From: Gottfriedia endophytica
Lineage (GTDB): Bacteria > Bacillota > Bacilli > Bacillales > Bacillaceae_G
Direction: 5' to 3'
Assembly (NCBI RefSeq): GCF_017814275.1
Contig: NZ_JAGIYQ010000014.1
Span: 1-64,000, forward strand
DNA: 64,000 bases
Part shown: one piece after another, positions 18,365 to 26,675 of the stretch
Layout of the letters: each line of letters begins with the position of its first letter
Numbering within the stretch: position 1 is the first letter of the stretch
Translations under genes and position numbers: made by a program
The notes under the pieces: model-generated
The model's input: only the letters and a program-made list of their open reading frames with translations
Databases searched by the model: none
What the model was told of the DNA's origin: nothing

Positions 18365-19553
18365 CAGGTATCTTCCCTATCAACTCTTTAGCGTCCTCCA
18401 CAAACAGGAAACCTAGTTCATGGTGTTGACCTTCATAAACTGCACTTTGTGTAATACGAATTTGTGCATTAAGATCAATTACTTCTAACTTACAATAAGC
18501 TCTGTTAATTTGTAGGGCTTCATAAAACTCTGTAATGCTTTTTATGATTTGGCCGTTTACTTTTGTGATTGTTTCACCAACGTGAACATCCATTTTCTCG
18601 GCTGGTGAATCCGGTAAAATGCCTAATACAACAAGTCCACGCTCTTGTGAGGTGAAAATAGCCGGTGAATTTGCATCACGATTTTTTTGTAAATAGGTTA
18701 TAAGTTCTCTACCGACAATAGCTAATGCCAATGTTGCATATGCAATGATATCGTTATAAAAACTTAGTACGCCACCAGCTATAATAAAAATTGATAATAA
18801 ACAGACTTGTCTACCTATCATTTTTATTGTTTGGTTTGCAATACTTCCTCTAATTAACTGGTAAAATCCAATGCTAAAGGGAACTAAAACGATTGAATAA
18901 CTAGTTTGTCCAATATGTAAAACTGGCCACCAATGAAAATCGCTTGTAATTGGACCCGTCGGAATCAGTAAAAATAAAGGCACTAGCCATAAACGTTTAA
19001 CGGAATGAGCTCCTATTTTTTTGCCCCGTTTACTCTCAACTAATAATGGATTTGATTTTTTAGAAGCATTTAATTGAATTAAAATACCTTCAATTAAGAG
19101 CAATAATCCCACTAAAATTGTAATGGATTGGAAGTTAATTACCTTTGCATGTTCGATAAAATTTTGAAATTGACTCGGCATCTTAGAAGACGGAATAAGT
19201 GTTATTAGAAAGAGTGAAATACCTACTAAGTATGCACTAGACATCCACTGCACCTGCAAGGTCAACATTACTAAAATGGTGATTAGTTCAATTACATAAA
19301 GCAATTGCACCGGAACCATTACGCCAATCCCAAGTGTCACAATCGAAAACAGCACACCTACTAATAGTCCATTCCATATGCTTGTGATTATTTCATATTT
19401 AGCATTGTAAATTCGAAACGAGAAATTCTTCCGCTCTTTTTTAACTCTAATATATCCTATTATCAATGAAACTAGTAAAAATACATATAGCATTGGATGT
19501 AAAAAAAACAATCCGAATGCATTCAGACATTCTGATAAAATATCATTCCACAC
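18360..19553 (-). CDS. minJ: MinJ, topological determinant of cell division
   Basis: 397 residues, the same length as B. subtilis MinJ. The first ~285 residues contain about eight hydrophobic membrane segments; the C-terminal part (about 290-397) is a PDZ domain (GLVVLGILPDSPAEKMDVHVGETITKVNG is its core, about 310-340). MinJ bridges DivIVA to MinD, places the MinCD inhibitor at poles and septa, and is also needed for swarming. The position beside ctpB matches B. subtilis. The stop codon TGA (18362-18360) abuts the transposon end, so the protein is intact but its native downstream terminator and neighbours have been displaced. Start ATG 19553 has AGGAGGTGATCG upstream. Confidence 0.92.
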   Translation of the reverse strand: MWNDILSECLNAFGLFFLHPMLYVFLLVSLIIGYIRVKKERKNFSFRIYNAKYEIITSIWNGLLVGVLFSIVTLGIGVMVPVQLLYVIELITILVMLTLQVQWMSSAYLVGISLFLITLIPSSKMPSQFQNFIEHAKVINFQSITILVGLLLLIEGILIQLNASKKSNPLLVESKRGKKIGAHSVKRLWLVPLFLLIPTGPITSDFHWWPVLHIGQTSYSIVLVPFSIGFYQLIRGSIANQTIKMIGRQVCLLSIFIIAGGVLSFYNDIIAYATLALAIVGRELITYLQKNRDANSPAIFTSQERGLVVLGILPDSPAEKMDVHVGETITKVNGQIIKSITEFYEALQINRAYCKLEVIDLNAQIRITQSAVYEGQHHELGFLFVEDAKELIGKIPG

Positions 19554-19668
19554 AATCGATCACCTCCTATTTAACTCAACTATTTACTCTTTATGTTAAC
19601 GAAGAATTTTTAATTTTTCAAAGGTGAATTTAACTAATTCTTAAAAAGATTTTATGATGCTTTTTGAA

Positions 19669-19690
19669 TTCAAACAAACGTTTGATTGAA
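19669..19690. promoter_or_regulatory. Operator-like palindrome, copy 1
   Basis: TTCAAACAAACGTTTGATTGAA is a near-perfect inverted repeat centred on CAAACGTTTG. A second copy lies 55 bases away. Size and symmetry suit a TetR-type dimer; the location is about 120 bases upstream of minJ. No regulator for it is encoded in the window. Confidence 0.5.
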
Positions 19691-19723
19691 ATGAAAAAAG
19701 TCTTTAATCACATGGGATTAACT

Positions 19724-19744
19724 TTCAAACAAACGTTTGATTGA
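19724..19744. promoter_or_regulatory. Operator-like palindrome, copy 2
   Basis: TTCAAACAAACGTTTGATTGA repeats copy 1 for 21 bases, while the DNA between the copies is unrelated. The spacing is 55 bases, close to five helix turns, so two dimers could sit on the same face. It ends 8 bases before the dispersed repeat. Confidence 0.5.
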
Positions 19745-19751
19745 GAAGAAT

Positions 19752-19875
19752 AGTTAATTGGAACGTAGGGATCCTCGCTTTACGTAGGGCGGGTGGTGAG
19801 CCTCCTCGGCACCTGCGGGGATCTCAGCTGTCCGCTGCTCCAACAGGAGTCTCGCACCTTCCGTTCCAATCAACT
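19752..19875. repeat. GC-rich dispersed repeat, copy 1 (most diverged)
   Basis: Related to the copies at 24926 and 30494 along its whole ~125 bases, sharing GAGCCTCCTCG, the segment around GTCCGCTGCTCC, and AGGAGTCTCGCACCTTCCG. The ends form an inverted repeat, here about 13 bp (AGTTAATTGGAACG with CGTTCCAATCAACT). It is far more GC-rich than its surroundings and does not encode a believable protein. Internal stems are less perfect than in the other two. Confidence 0.85.
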
Positions 19876-19933
19876 TCTTTCTCAACTGTTTGCTTTATGT
19901 AAAATTACAATCTAATAAAAATGAGCTAGATTT

Positions 19934-19967
19934 AAAAAAAGAAAGCACACCTATTCAGTATGCTTTC
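19934..19967 (-). terminator. ctpB terminator
   Basis: GAAAGCA pairs with TGCTTTC on the minus strand, followed by TTTTTTT; it lies 34 bases after the ctpB stop. Confidence 0.75.
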
Positions 19968-20000
19968 GACAAATACGATCAATTTCCTTTTTTATTCTGT

Positions 20001-21434
20001 TTATTTTGCTACAAGATCTAGTGCTTCTTGTAATTGCGTATCAGTTTTTTCGTCTCGGATTTTCTCAATGATTTTACTTTCAAGCTTTTCGTCTGTTAGG
20101 CGGTCTAATTTTCCATTTACAGTTACGTTTGCTGATTTTTGGAAGTCCATCACAGCTGTTTCTGTTTGTTTGTTGAAATAGCCATCCTCACGACCTGGAT
20201 CAAAGCCTAATCCTTTTAACATGATTTGCGCTTGTTTGATATCTGGATTGTTATCATCAAATTGATATGTTTTTGTCGTATCAACTGGTGTGACATAGTA
20301 GTAATCAGGTTCTTTGACAGCAACATCTGGTTTAATTCCTTTTTTATGAATCCAATGTCCATCTGGTGTTAGCCATTTGAATTGAGTTAATTTAATGTTA
20401 CTTCCATCTTTAAAATCAAGAGTTGATTGAACAGTTCCTTTTCCGAATGATTTTTCACCAATTAACTTGTAGCCTTGTGCTTCACTTAAGCCAGCTGCTA
20501 AAATTTCGGCTGCGGATGCGCTACCTTTGTCAATTAATACATCGATCGGGTAAGGTTTCTTAGCTGTTAATTTTGTATAGAATTTTTCTCGTTCTCCATT
20601 GCGATCTTCAACTTGAAGGTAAGGGTGATCTTTTGTTACTAACTCACCTAAAACGCCTTGGACAGCCTGTAAGTATCCACCTGGGTTTCCACGAACATCA
20701 ATTGTTAAACCTTGGATATGTTGATCTTCAAGCTTAGCAAGTTCTTTTTTGAACTCATTTGCTGTATTTTCGCTGAAAGACGTAATATGAATGTATCCAA
20801 TTTTTTTGTTATTAACTGTTTTAACAGAGCTAAATACTGTATACATTGGAATTTCATCACGTTTAATGTTAAATTTAATTGGATTTTGTACGCCAGGACG
20901 TTTAATTTCTAATGTAACAGTCGTTCCTTTTTTACCACGAATTTTTAAAACTGCATCATATTGTGATAAGCCTTGAACGCTTTTACCATCTACTGATAAA
21001 ATTTCATCCTTTGGACGTAAACCTGCTTTTTCCGCAGGAGAATTTTTAATTGGTGAAACGATGACTAAATGATCTCCATCCTTCGAAACCTCTGCACCTA
21101 TTCCTTCAAATGAAGAACCTAAAGAATCTTTAAACTCTTTCGCGGTGCTAACATCCATATAGGAAGAAAACGGATCATTAAGTGTAGAGACCATGCCTTG
21201 AATTGCACCTTCAGTTAACTTGTTCGGATCCATTTTTTTCACATATTTATTTGCAATAATCTCATATGCTTCACGAATTTTCCGAATATTCCCATCCTCT
21301 GATGCTAGTACTGCTTTATCACTTGAAACAAGCGCAAGTCCTTTGTTCCCTAATTCACCAATACCGAAAGCTCCTACCCCAATACCTGTTACAAACGTTG
21401 CTGTTGCAATTAATGCCGTTATTTTACGGTTCAT
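20001..21434 (-). CDS. ctpB: CtpB-type carboxy-terminal processing serine protease (S41)
   Basis: 477 residues. An N-terminal signal/membrane helix (ALIATATFVTGIGVGAFGIG) is followed by a cap helix region, a PDZ domain (about 95-180, GIGAEVSKDGDHLVIVSPI), the S41 protease with the nucleophile in DKGSASAAE (about S310) and general-base lysine in SFGKGTVQ (about K335), and a C-terminal peptidoglycan-binding domain (about 400-455, IKQAQIMLKGLGFDPG). In B. subtilis CtpB cuts SpoIVFA during sporulation and signals sigma-K activation across the forespore membranes. The length agrees with the family (480). Located between minJ and the M23 peptidase, with its own terminator. Confidence 0.93.
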   Translation of the reverse strand: MNRKITALIATATFVTGIGVGAFGIGELGNKGLALVSSDKAVLASEDGNIRKIREAYEIIANKYVKKMDPNKLTEGAIQGMVSTLNDPFSSYMDVSTAKEFKDSLGSSFEGIGAEVSKDGDHLVIVSPIKNSPAEKAGLRPKDEILSVDGKSVQGLSQYDAVLKIRGKKGTTVTLEIKRPGVQNPIKFNIKRDEIPMYTVFSSVKTVNNKKIGYIHITSFSENTANEFKKELAKLEDQHIQGLTIDVRGNPGGYLQAVQGVLGELVTKDHPYLQVEDRNGEREKFYTKLTAKKPYPIDVLIDKGSASAAEILAAGLSEAQGYKLIGEKSFGKGTVQSTLDFKDGSNIKLTQFKWLTPDGHWIHKKGIKPDVAVKEPDYYYVTPVDTTKTYQFDDNNPDIKQAQIMLKGLGFDPGREDGYFNKQTETAVMDFQKSANVTVNGKLDRLTDEKLESKIIEKIRDEKTDTQLQEALDLVAK

Positions 21435-21500
21435 ATTGAACCTCCCATCAATTCATTATTTAGTGCCACAATCTATGTTTTTATTTTATCCATTATTAGT

Positions 21501-21532
21501 GAAAAAGCACCACACAGCAGTGCGATGCTTTT
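21501..21532 (-). terminator. Terminator after the M23 peptidase gene
   Basis: AAAAGCA and TGCTTTTT pair on the minus strand with a largely paired interior (CAC...GTG), ending in a T run; it lies between the peptidase stop at 21590 and the ctpB start. Confidence 0.7.
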
Positions 21533-21589
21533 CTCTGTTCTATTATATGATAAGCTTGTATTACTTATGTTTGCAAGTAGAACACTAAA

Positions 21590-22900
21590 TTAAAAGTTTA
21601 TATACTTTTGTGGATCGACTGCATTTGATTTTTGATAGTTCCATTCACCTTTATGTAGCTCAAAATGTAAATGCTGACCAGTAGAATGACCTGTGTTACC
21701 CATATAACCAATTTGCTGTCCTTTTGATACATATGAACCTGCACTAACAATATATTCTCTTAAATGAGCATAAACTGTAGTCCATACTTGTCCATTTATG
21801 TTATGTGAAATAAACACAACATTACCATAAGTTGATGATTGATATGCTCTTATGACAACTCCATCTGCTGCAGCTACAACAGGAACTGACCCTGAGTTTG
21901 CAATATCAACACCTGGATGAAACTCTCCACCTTCAAACGAGCGTTGACCAAATCCTGATGAAATATAACCTGCCGCTGGTCTAGTGAACATGCCACTTGA
22001 AACTGGCGGAACATTGTTGTCCGATGATCCACTATTTGAAGATGAATTAGAATTAGAGCTAGAATTTTGTCTTTGTGCTTCTTGTCGTTTTCGCTCTTCT
22101 TCAGCGCGTCTTTTTGCTTCTGCTTCGCGTTTTTTCGCTTCTACTAAAGCCATCTGCATCGCTTTTTGCTGAGCTCCTAGTAATTGATCTTTTTCCTGTA
22201 GATCCATTACTTCACTTTCAGCTTCTTTTTGCTGTGACTTTAACGAAGCCATTAATTTATTTTTTGCAGCTGTTTGTTGGTTCAGCTGTGAATGTAAATT
22301 TTCTAAACTAGCTAAATTATTTTCTAATTTCGTTTGCTTTGATACTACTTCATCTTTTTTACTACTTACTGATTCTAAGTCATTATTTTGTTGGTCAATA
22401 ATATCTGAATCAGCATGCATAATAATTTGAACAGTATTCATACGTTGAATTAAGTCGCCAAAACTATTAGAACCTAGTATAACATCAATATACGAAACCA
22501 TTCCACCCGAGTCTTGCAATGCACGCATTCGGTTTTTCAGTAGCTCCTGACGAATACCAATTCGTTTTTGTAGATCGGTTATTTCTTTTTTCAGTGTTTT
22601 GATCTGACTTTTTGTTTCAGTTACAGCACTCTGAGTACTATCAATCTTCACTTTTGTCAGTTTTGTCTTTGCATCAAGCTGTTCTAATTCGACTACAACA
22701 TTAGCCTGATCTGCCTTCAGTGTTTCTACTTTTTGCTTTGTAGCCTCTGTTTTCGCATTGACATCATTTCGTTTCTTTTTAATATCGTTGATTTCAGATT
22801 GATAGTTTTTCTGAGCAAAAGAAACGGATGGGATTGTCTGGATGAAAAAAGCTCCACATACAAGTAAAGTTAAACCCTTTCTTGTTCTTTTTTGATTCAT
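21590..22900 (-). CDS. Secreted coiled-coil murein peptidase (M23/LytM), EnvC-like
   Basis: The ATG at 22900 sits 8 bases after AGGGGGG and is preferred to one at 22927, giving 436 residues. In order: a signal peptide ending SVSFAQ (about 1-31); two long coiled coils (about 35-115 and 165-265, rich in Lys/Glu/Gln); a Ser/Asn linker; and an M23 domain with zinc ligands in FHPGVD and QHLHFE (about residues 328 and 410). Unlike E. coli EnvC, which has lost these ligands, this domain looks catalytically active. It lies directly downstream of ftsEX, and its coiled coil resembles that of CwlO/EnvC/PcsB proteins that FtsX contacts. It is probably an FtsEX-controlled wall hydrolase (inference from position). 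Confidence 0.9.
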   Translation of the reverse strand: MNQKRTRKGLTLLVCGAFFIQTIPSVSFAQKNYQSEINDIKKKRNDVNAKTEATKQKVETLKADQANVVVELEQLDAKTKLTKVKIDSTQSAVTETKSQIKTLKKEITDLQKRIGIRQELLKNRMRALQDSGGMVSYIDVILGSNSFGDLIQRMNTVQIIMHADSDIIDQQNNDLESVSSKKDEVVSKQTKLENNLASLENLHSQLNQQTAAKNKLMASLKSQQKEAESEVMDLQEKDQLLGAQQKAMQMALVEAKKREAEAKRRAEEERKRQEAQRQNSSSNSNSSSNSGSSDNNVPPVSSGMFTRPAAGYISSGFGQRSFEGGEFHPGVDIANSGSVPVVAAADGVVIRAYQSSTYGNVVFISHNINGQVWTTVYAHLREYIVSAGSYVSKGQQIGYMGNTGHSTGQHLHFELHKGEWNYQKSNAVDPQKYINF

Positions 22901-23066
22901 CAGTAGTCCCCCCTGTTTTATATTCATTTTTATCCCGTTTTAACGTGTAGTAATACCCTACCTCAAGATAGAGATAGGACAAGAATTATGTATAGAATGA
23001 TTGATTCAACTAACCATCAGTGGAGGATGAATCCCCCACTAATAGAAGTTTCACTTTATTAATTGT

Positions 23067-23960
23067 TTATTTCTTTAAAAACTTACGAATTGACATGACA
23101 CTACCCCACATACCGATCAGTGCACCAATTACGAATAAAATAGCTGATAATTGATAAACAAATGGTGAGAATGGTAGTAATGTAAACATCGTGCCTGCTA
23201 ATTTTGCCGTCATCATGTTATAAATAACGTTGTACCCAGCAATTAAAACAACTACCGGAATCAGTGCACCCAATACTCCTAAAGTCAATCCTTCTAATAA
23301 GAATGGCCAACGAATAAAGTTATTGGTTGCCCCTACTAATCTCATAATTTCTATTTCACGACGTCTAGCAAAAATCGTAATTTTAATTGTATTTGAGATT
23401 AAGAACATTGCAGTAAACAATAATCCTAAAATTAATACTATCCCAACATTACGACCAACTGAAACGGCATTAAATAATTTTTGAACTTGTTCTTTTCCAT
23501 ATATCACTTTGTCAGCGTATTGTAATTTTTCAACTTTTTTCGCAACCGACGAAATTGATTGAGGAGAATCAGTTTTCACAATAAATGTGTCATTTAACGG
23601 ATTTTGTTGTTCAAATAACTTAAACGCTTTTCCATCGTTCCCCATACTTTTAATTAAGTTATTCAGTTCTTGCTGTTTAGAAGAAAATTTGACTGACGTA
23701 ACATGATTCATATCTGTTAGGTTTTTCTTCAATTCTTGCTGCTGTTTTGGATTTGCTGTTAAGTCAATTAAAACACGTATTTCTACGTCTTTTTCAAGTG
23801 ATGTTCCAATATGACTTACGTTCATGATAACAGCTAAAAATACACCTACTAGCATTAAGGTAACAGCTACCGCACTGACAGATGCAAATGTCATCCATCC
23901 ATTACGACGTAAGCTAAGGAACCCTTCACGTACGTGACGTCTCATAGTTCTAGCTTTCAT
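23067..23960 (-). CDS. ftsX: FtsX, membrane subunit of the FtsEX complex
   Basis: The start is ATG 23960, overlapping the end of ftsE by 11 bases, with AGAGGGG upstream; the longer frame to 24020 lies inside ftsE. It has 297 residues: one helix (about 24-46), an extracellular loop of about 120 residues that would contact the wall hydrolase, then three helices (about 170, 220 and 265), the standard FtsX layout. The opening RRHVREGFLSLRRNGWMT is highly typical. With FtsE it transmits ATP-driven conformational change to a peptidoglycan hydrolase during elongation and sporulation. Confidence 0.94.
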   Translation of the reverse strand: MKARTMRRHVREGFLSLRRNGWMTFASVSAVAVTLMLVGVFLAVIMNVSHIGTSLEKDVEIRVLIDLTANPKQQQELKKNLTDMNHVTSVKFSSKQQELNNLIKSMGNDGKAFKLFEQQNPLNDTFIVKTDSPQSISSVAKKVEKLQYADKVIYGKEQVQKLFNAVSVGRNVGIVLILGLLFTAMFLISNTIKITIFARRREIEIMRLVGATNNFIRWPFLLEGLTLGVLGALIPVVVLIAGYNVIYNMMTAKLAGTMFTLLPFSPFVYQLSAILFVIGALIGMWGSVMSIRKFLKK

Positions 23961-24636
23961 AGCCGTACACCCCTCTCGCTTGGTCACGTACAACTTTTCC
24001 GCCTTCAATTGCAATAACACGACGTTTTAAATTATTTACAATGTCCTTATTATGTGTAGCCATTACAATCGTTGTTCCGCGATCATTAATTTCTTTAAAA
24101 ATCTCCATAATCTCCCAAGTTGTATCAGGATCTAAGTTACCAGTTGGCTCATCCGCAATTACAACTTTTGGGTTGTTAACAATTGAACGAGCAATAGAAA
24201 CACGTTGTTGCTCTCCACCTGACAGTTCAGTTGGTAAAAAACGAGCTTTATGCTTTAATTTAACGAGGTCAAGTACTTCCATCACTCGTTTTTTAATAGT
24301 CTTTGGATTTTCTTCAATTACCTCTAATGCGAAGGCAATATTTTCATATACTGTTAAAGTTGGAAGCAATTTATAATCTTGGAAAACTACTCCAATTCCT
24401 CTTCTTAATAAAGGTACTTTACTATTTTTTATTTTTGCTAGATCCATACCATTAATTAAAATCGCACCTTTTGATGGTTTTTCTTCACGATACATCATTT
24501 TAATGAACGTGGATTTCCCAGCACCAGACGGACCAACCACATAAACAAATTCACCTTGACGAATTTTAATGCTAATCCCGTTTACCGCTAGAACACCATT
24601 AGGATAAGTCTTATACACATCTTTTAGCTCTATCAT
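23950..24636 (-). CDS. ftsE: FtsE, ABC-type ATPase of the FtsEX complex
   Basis: 228 residues from ATG 24636, which has AAGGAGAT upstream; this equals the B. subtilis length. Walker A is GPSGAGKST (about 36-44), the signature is LSGGEQQR (about 138), and Walker B is VVIADEPTGNLDP (about 158-170). It forms a dimer bound to FtsX at the membrane. It overlaps ftsX and is the promoter-proximal gene of the pair. Confidence 0.95.
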   Translation of the reverse strand: MIELKDVYKTYPNGVLAVNGISIKIRQGEFVYVVGPSGAGKSTFIKMMYREEKPSKGAILINGMDLAKIKNSKVPLLRRGIGVVFQDYKLLPTLTVYENIAFALEVIEENPKTIKKRVMEVLDLVKLKHKARFLPTELSGGEQQRVSIARSIVNNPKVVIADEPTGNLDPDTTWEIMEIFKEINDRGTTIVMATHNKDIVNNLKRRVIAIEGGKVVRDQARGVYGYES

Positions 24637-24846
24637 GACAATCTCCTTAAGTAATGTTCGATAGTTTTTTGTCGAATAAAAAACCAACTATTTATATACC
24701 ATCGTATAAAAATAACATATGTAAACATTATTCGACGTTTTTCATAAGCCCTTCTATTATAACACTACTTTTTTATCTAGTAAGATAAATTTATGTTACA
24801 TTTTGTTATCAAATGTCAAATAAATTCTTTCTTTTTGGTTGTTTTT

Positions 24847-24906
24847 GTAAATTCTTTTGTAAATTCTTTTGTAAATTCTTTTGTAAATTCTTTTGTAAAT
24901 TCTTTT
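24847..24906. repeat. Five perfect 12-bp tandem repeats
   Basis: GTAAATTCTTTT is repeated five times without change, with partial units on both sides (GTTTTT before and GTTATTTG after). The period of 12 is about one helix turn plus a base. It lies 19 bases from the dispersed-repeat copy. Being perfect, it is probably young and prone to copy-number change. Confidence 0.9.
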
Positions 24907-24925
24907 GTTATTTGAGAATGTGTTA

Positions 24926-25051
24926 AGTTGATTTCCAGTCCAGGTTGCTCGTTTTCCGTGGGGCGGGCGGTGAGCCTCCTCGGCACGCATGCGCGGTCTC
25001 ACCTGTCCCGCTGCTCCCACAGGAGTCTCGCACCTTCCGTTCCAATCAACT
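24926..25051. repeat. GC-rich dispersed repeat, copy 2
   Basis: About 126 bases bounded by AGTTGATT and AATCAACT, an inverted repeat. Inside, GGTGAG pairs with CTCACC around GCCTCCTCGG and its partner, and GTGGG can pair with CCCAC. It is closely similar to copy 3 and less so to copy 1, in the same orientation. Confidence 0.9.
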
Positions 25052-25234
25052 TTTTTATCAACAGTTTGCTTTTAAAAAATCTTTTTAATAACAAGAAAAG
25101 TCTTCTTTTAATAGAAAAGCTCTATTAAATCACCTTGTCACCTCAAGAAAGTTCGCTCCCTATCCATTGATTCACTACCATATCTCCTCGCTTTTACGGA
25201 AAAAACGACTGCCGGAGACCCCTCCGTCTATGAG

Positions 25235-25280
25235 AACAAAAAAAAATAACCGTCTGTCAACAGCGTGACAAACAGTTATT
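25235..25280 (-). terminator. cccB terminator
   Basis: AATAACTGTTTGTCA pairs with TGACAGACGGTTATT on the minus strand (G-U pairs included) around CGCTGT, followed by nine T. It starts 7 bases from the cccB stop. Confidence 0.85.
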
Positions 25281-25287
25281 TAACCGA

Positions 25288-25608
25288 TTATTTTTTTGTT
25301 GCTAACCAACTAGCTACAGCTTTTGCATCGGCGCCTTGAACGATTCCAGGTTGCATAACTCCGCCTCTACCTTGAGCAATAATGTTTGTAATATCCTTCT
25401 CAGAATATTTAGCACCAATATGCTGTAAATTCGGTCCTATATTTCCTTGAAGTTGATCTCCATGACAACTAGAACAGCTTTGTTTAAAAACTTCTTCTCC
25501 TGAAGCTGATGCTGTATTGTTTTTAGATGTGCCATTATTGCTCGATCCACATGCAGATAAGCCAAGAAGCATTCCACCAGCTAATGCCGTGATTATAAAC
25601 TTTTTCAT
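25288..25608 (-). CDS. cccB: Lipoprotein cytochrome c-551 (CccB-type)
   Basis: 106 residues. A lipoprotein signal peptide ends in the lipobox LGLSAC (lipidated Cys about 20), followed by a Ser/Asn linker and a small class I cytochrome c domain with the haem-binding CSSCH (about residues 46-50) and a distal methionine in GGVMQPG (about 85). It carries electrons on the outer face of the membrane to a terminal oxidase. The length and position beside yvjA match B. subtilis cccB (112 residues). The ribosome site is AAAAGGGGAG. Confidence 0.92.
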   Translation of the reverse strand: MKKFIITALAGGMLLGLSACGSSNNGTSKNNTASASGEEVFKQSCSSCHGDQLQGNIGPNLQHIGAKYSEKDITNIIAQGRGGVMQPGIVQGADAKAVASWLATKK

Positions 25609-25683
25609 CTTGAACTCCCCTTTTAGAAGTATCTATTTTCTACTTTCAGTTTACTACTGTTCAGGAAAATTTTCCCTGTTTTT

Positions 25684-26556
25684 TTATGTCAAAACTGTGA
25701 ATCCTTCACCATGTACCTCAGTTGCATCCACAACGATTACAAAAGAACTACTGTCAATGGACAGCACAATATCACGTAAGAATGAAAATTCCGACTGATC
25801 CATTACACACATCAGTACTCCCTTTTCATGATTGGTATATCCACCATATCCAGATAGCTTCGTTACACCTCTGTCCAATTCATGGATGATCGCATTTTTA
25901 ACTAATTCTTCTTCTGATGTAATAATAAGAGCCATCTTAGAACGTCCAAATCCAATTTGAACTAAATCAATTGTTTTACTTGTTACAAAAAGTGCTATTA
26001 AAGCATACATTCCACTTTCTAAATTAAGGAAAATTGCTGCTGATATCACGATACATCCATCAATCACAGCCACACACAATCCAAGTGATAGATTTGTGTA
26101 TTTATGAACGATTTGCGCTGCTAAATCAGTTCCTCCAGTTGAAGCCTTGCCACGAAAGACAATTCCTAAACCTAAACCAATAAATAATCCGCCAAATATA
26201 GCAGCTAATAGTGGATTATGTGTTGCAGGTTCGATATGTTGTGTTAACAAAATAACAAATGGTAAAAAGATTGTCCCAACAAGTGTTTTTACACCGAACT
26301 GTTTCCCTAAAAAGATCACGCCAGCTATAAATAAAGGAATATTAAATGCCCATTGAACATACGCTGGCGTTAAATTAAATAAAACCTTTAAAATGGTAGA
26401 AATACCACTTACCCCACCGGAAGCAATTTTATTTGGTAATAAAAACACGTTAAATGCAGTTGCAATAATAGCTGAACCAATTAATATGTATACATATTCC
26501 AAGATCGTGCGACCTAATCCACTACGCAAATTAAACCCCTTTTTTGACTTAACCAC
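25684..26556 (-). CDS. yvjA: YitT/DUF2179-family membrane protein (YvjA)
   Basis: 290 residues, starting at a GTG (26556) eight bases from GGGGGA. Five to six membrane helices (about 15-210, with ILIGSAIIATAFNVFLLPNKIASGGVSGI the family opening) are followed by a cytoplasmic DUF2179 domain of about 75 residues (SKMALIITSEEE to the end). The molecular function of the family is not established. The position between cccB and prfB is that of B. subtilis yvjA. Confidence 0.88.
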   Translation of the reverse strand: MVKSKKGFNLRSGLGRTILEYVYILIGSAIIATAFNVFLLPNKIASGGVSGISTILKVLFNLTPAYVQWAFNIPLFIAGVIFLGKQFGVKTLVGTIFLPFVILLTQHIEPATHNPLLAAIFGGLFIGLGLGIVFRGKASTGGTDLAAQIVHKYTNLSLGLCVAVIDGCIVISAAIFLNLESGMYALIALFVTSKTIDLVQIGFGRSKMALIITSEEELVKNAIIHELDRGVTKLSGYGGYTNHEKGVLMCVMDQSEFSFLRDIVLSIDSSSFVIVVDATEVHGEGFTVLT

Positions 26557-26621
26557 AGTTGTCCCCCAAATTTCTTTTTCTTTCTATTTTTATTAGTCAT
26601 GTTTTTTAGATAATTCTCCAC

Positions 26622-26664
26622 AAAAAAGTGCCTGTCATCCCCAAATGGAGAGAACAGGTACTTT
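26622..26664 (-). terminator. prfB terminator
   Basis: AAAGTACCTGT pairs with ACAGGCACTTT on the minus strand (one mismatch) with a partly paired loop, then TTT TTG. It lies 12 bases after the prfB stop. Confidence 0.75.
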
Positions 26665-26675
26665 AAGGCTTATCT

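Larger units (their letters stand above)
19554..20000. other. minJ-ctpB intergenic region
   Basis: 447 bases with no gene; B. subtilis has swrA here but nothing like it is seen. It contains the ctpB terminator, one copy of the dispersed GC-rich repeat and two identical palindromes (19669-19690, 19724-19744) upstream of minJ. Confidence 0.6.
24637..25287. other. Intergenic region between cccB and ftsE
   Basis: About 650 bases with no gene. It holds an array of five 12-bp repeats, the second dispersed-repeat copy and the cccB terminator. The ftsEX promoter should be within about 24660-24790, where very AT-rich DNA lies. The short ORFs across the repeats are artefacts of the 12-bp period. Confidence 0.6.

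Noticed and set aside
24840-24910. A CRISPR-like array
   Set aside because: The five units are contiguous 12-bp repeats with no spacers, and there are no cas genes in the window.
24928-25128. A protein encoded across dispersed-repeat copy 2, with a similar one in copy 3
   Set aside because: The frames exist because the repeat is GC-rich and lacks stops; reading starts differ, there is no ribosome site, and paired base changes fit structure rather than protein.
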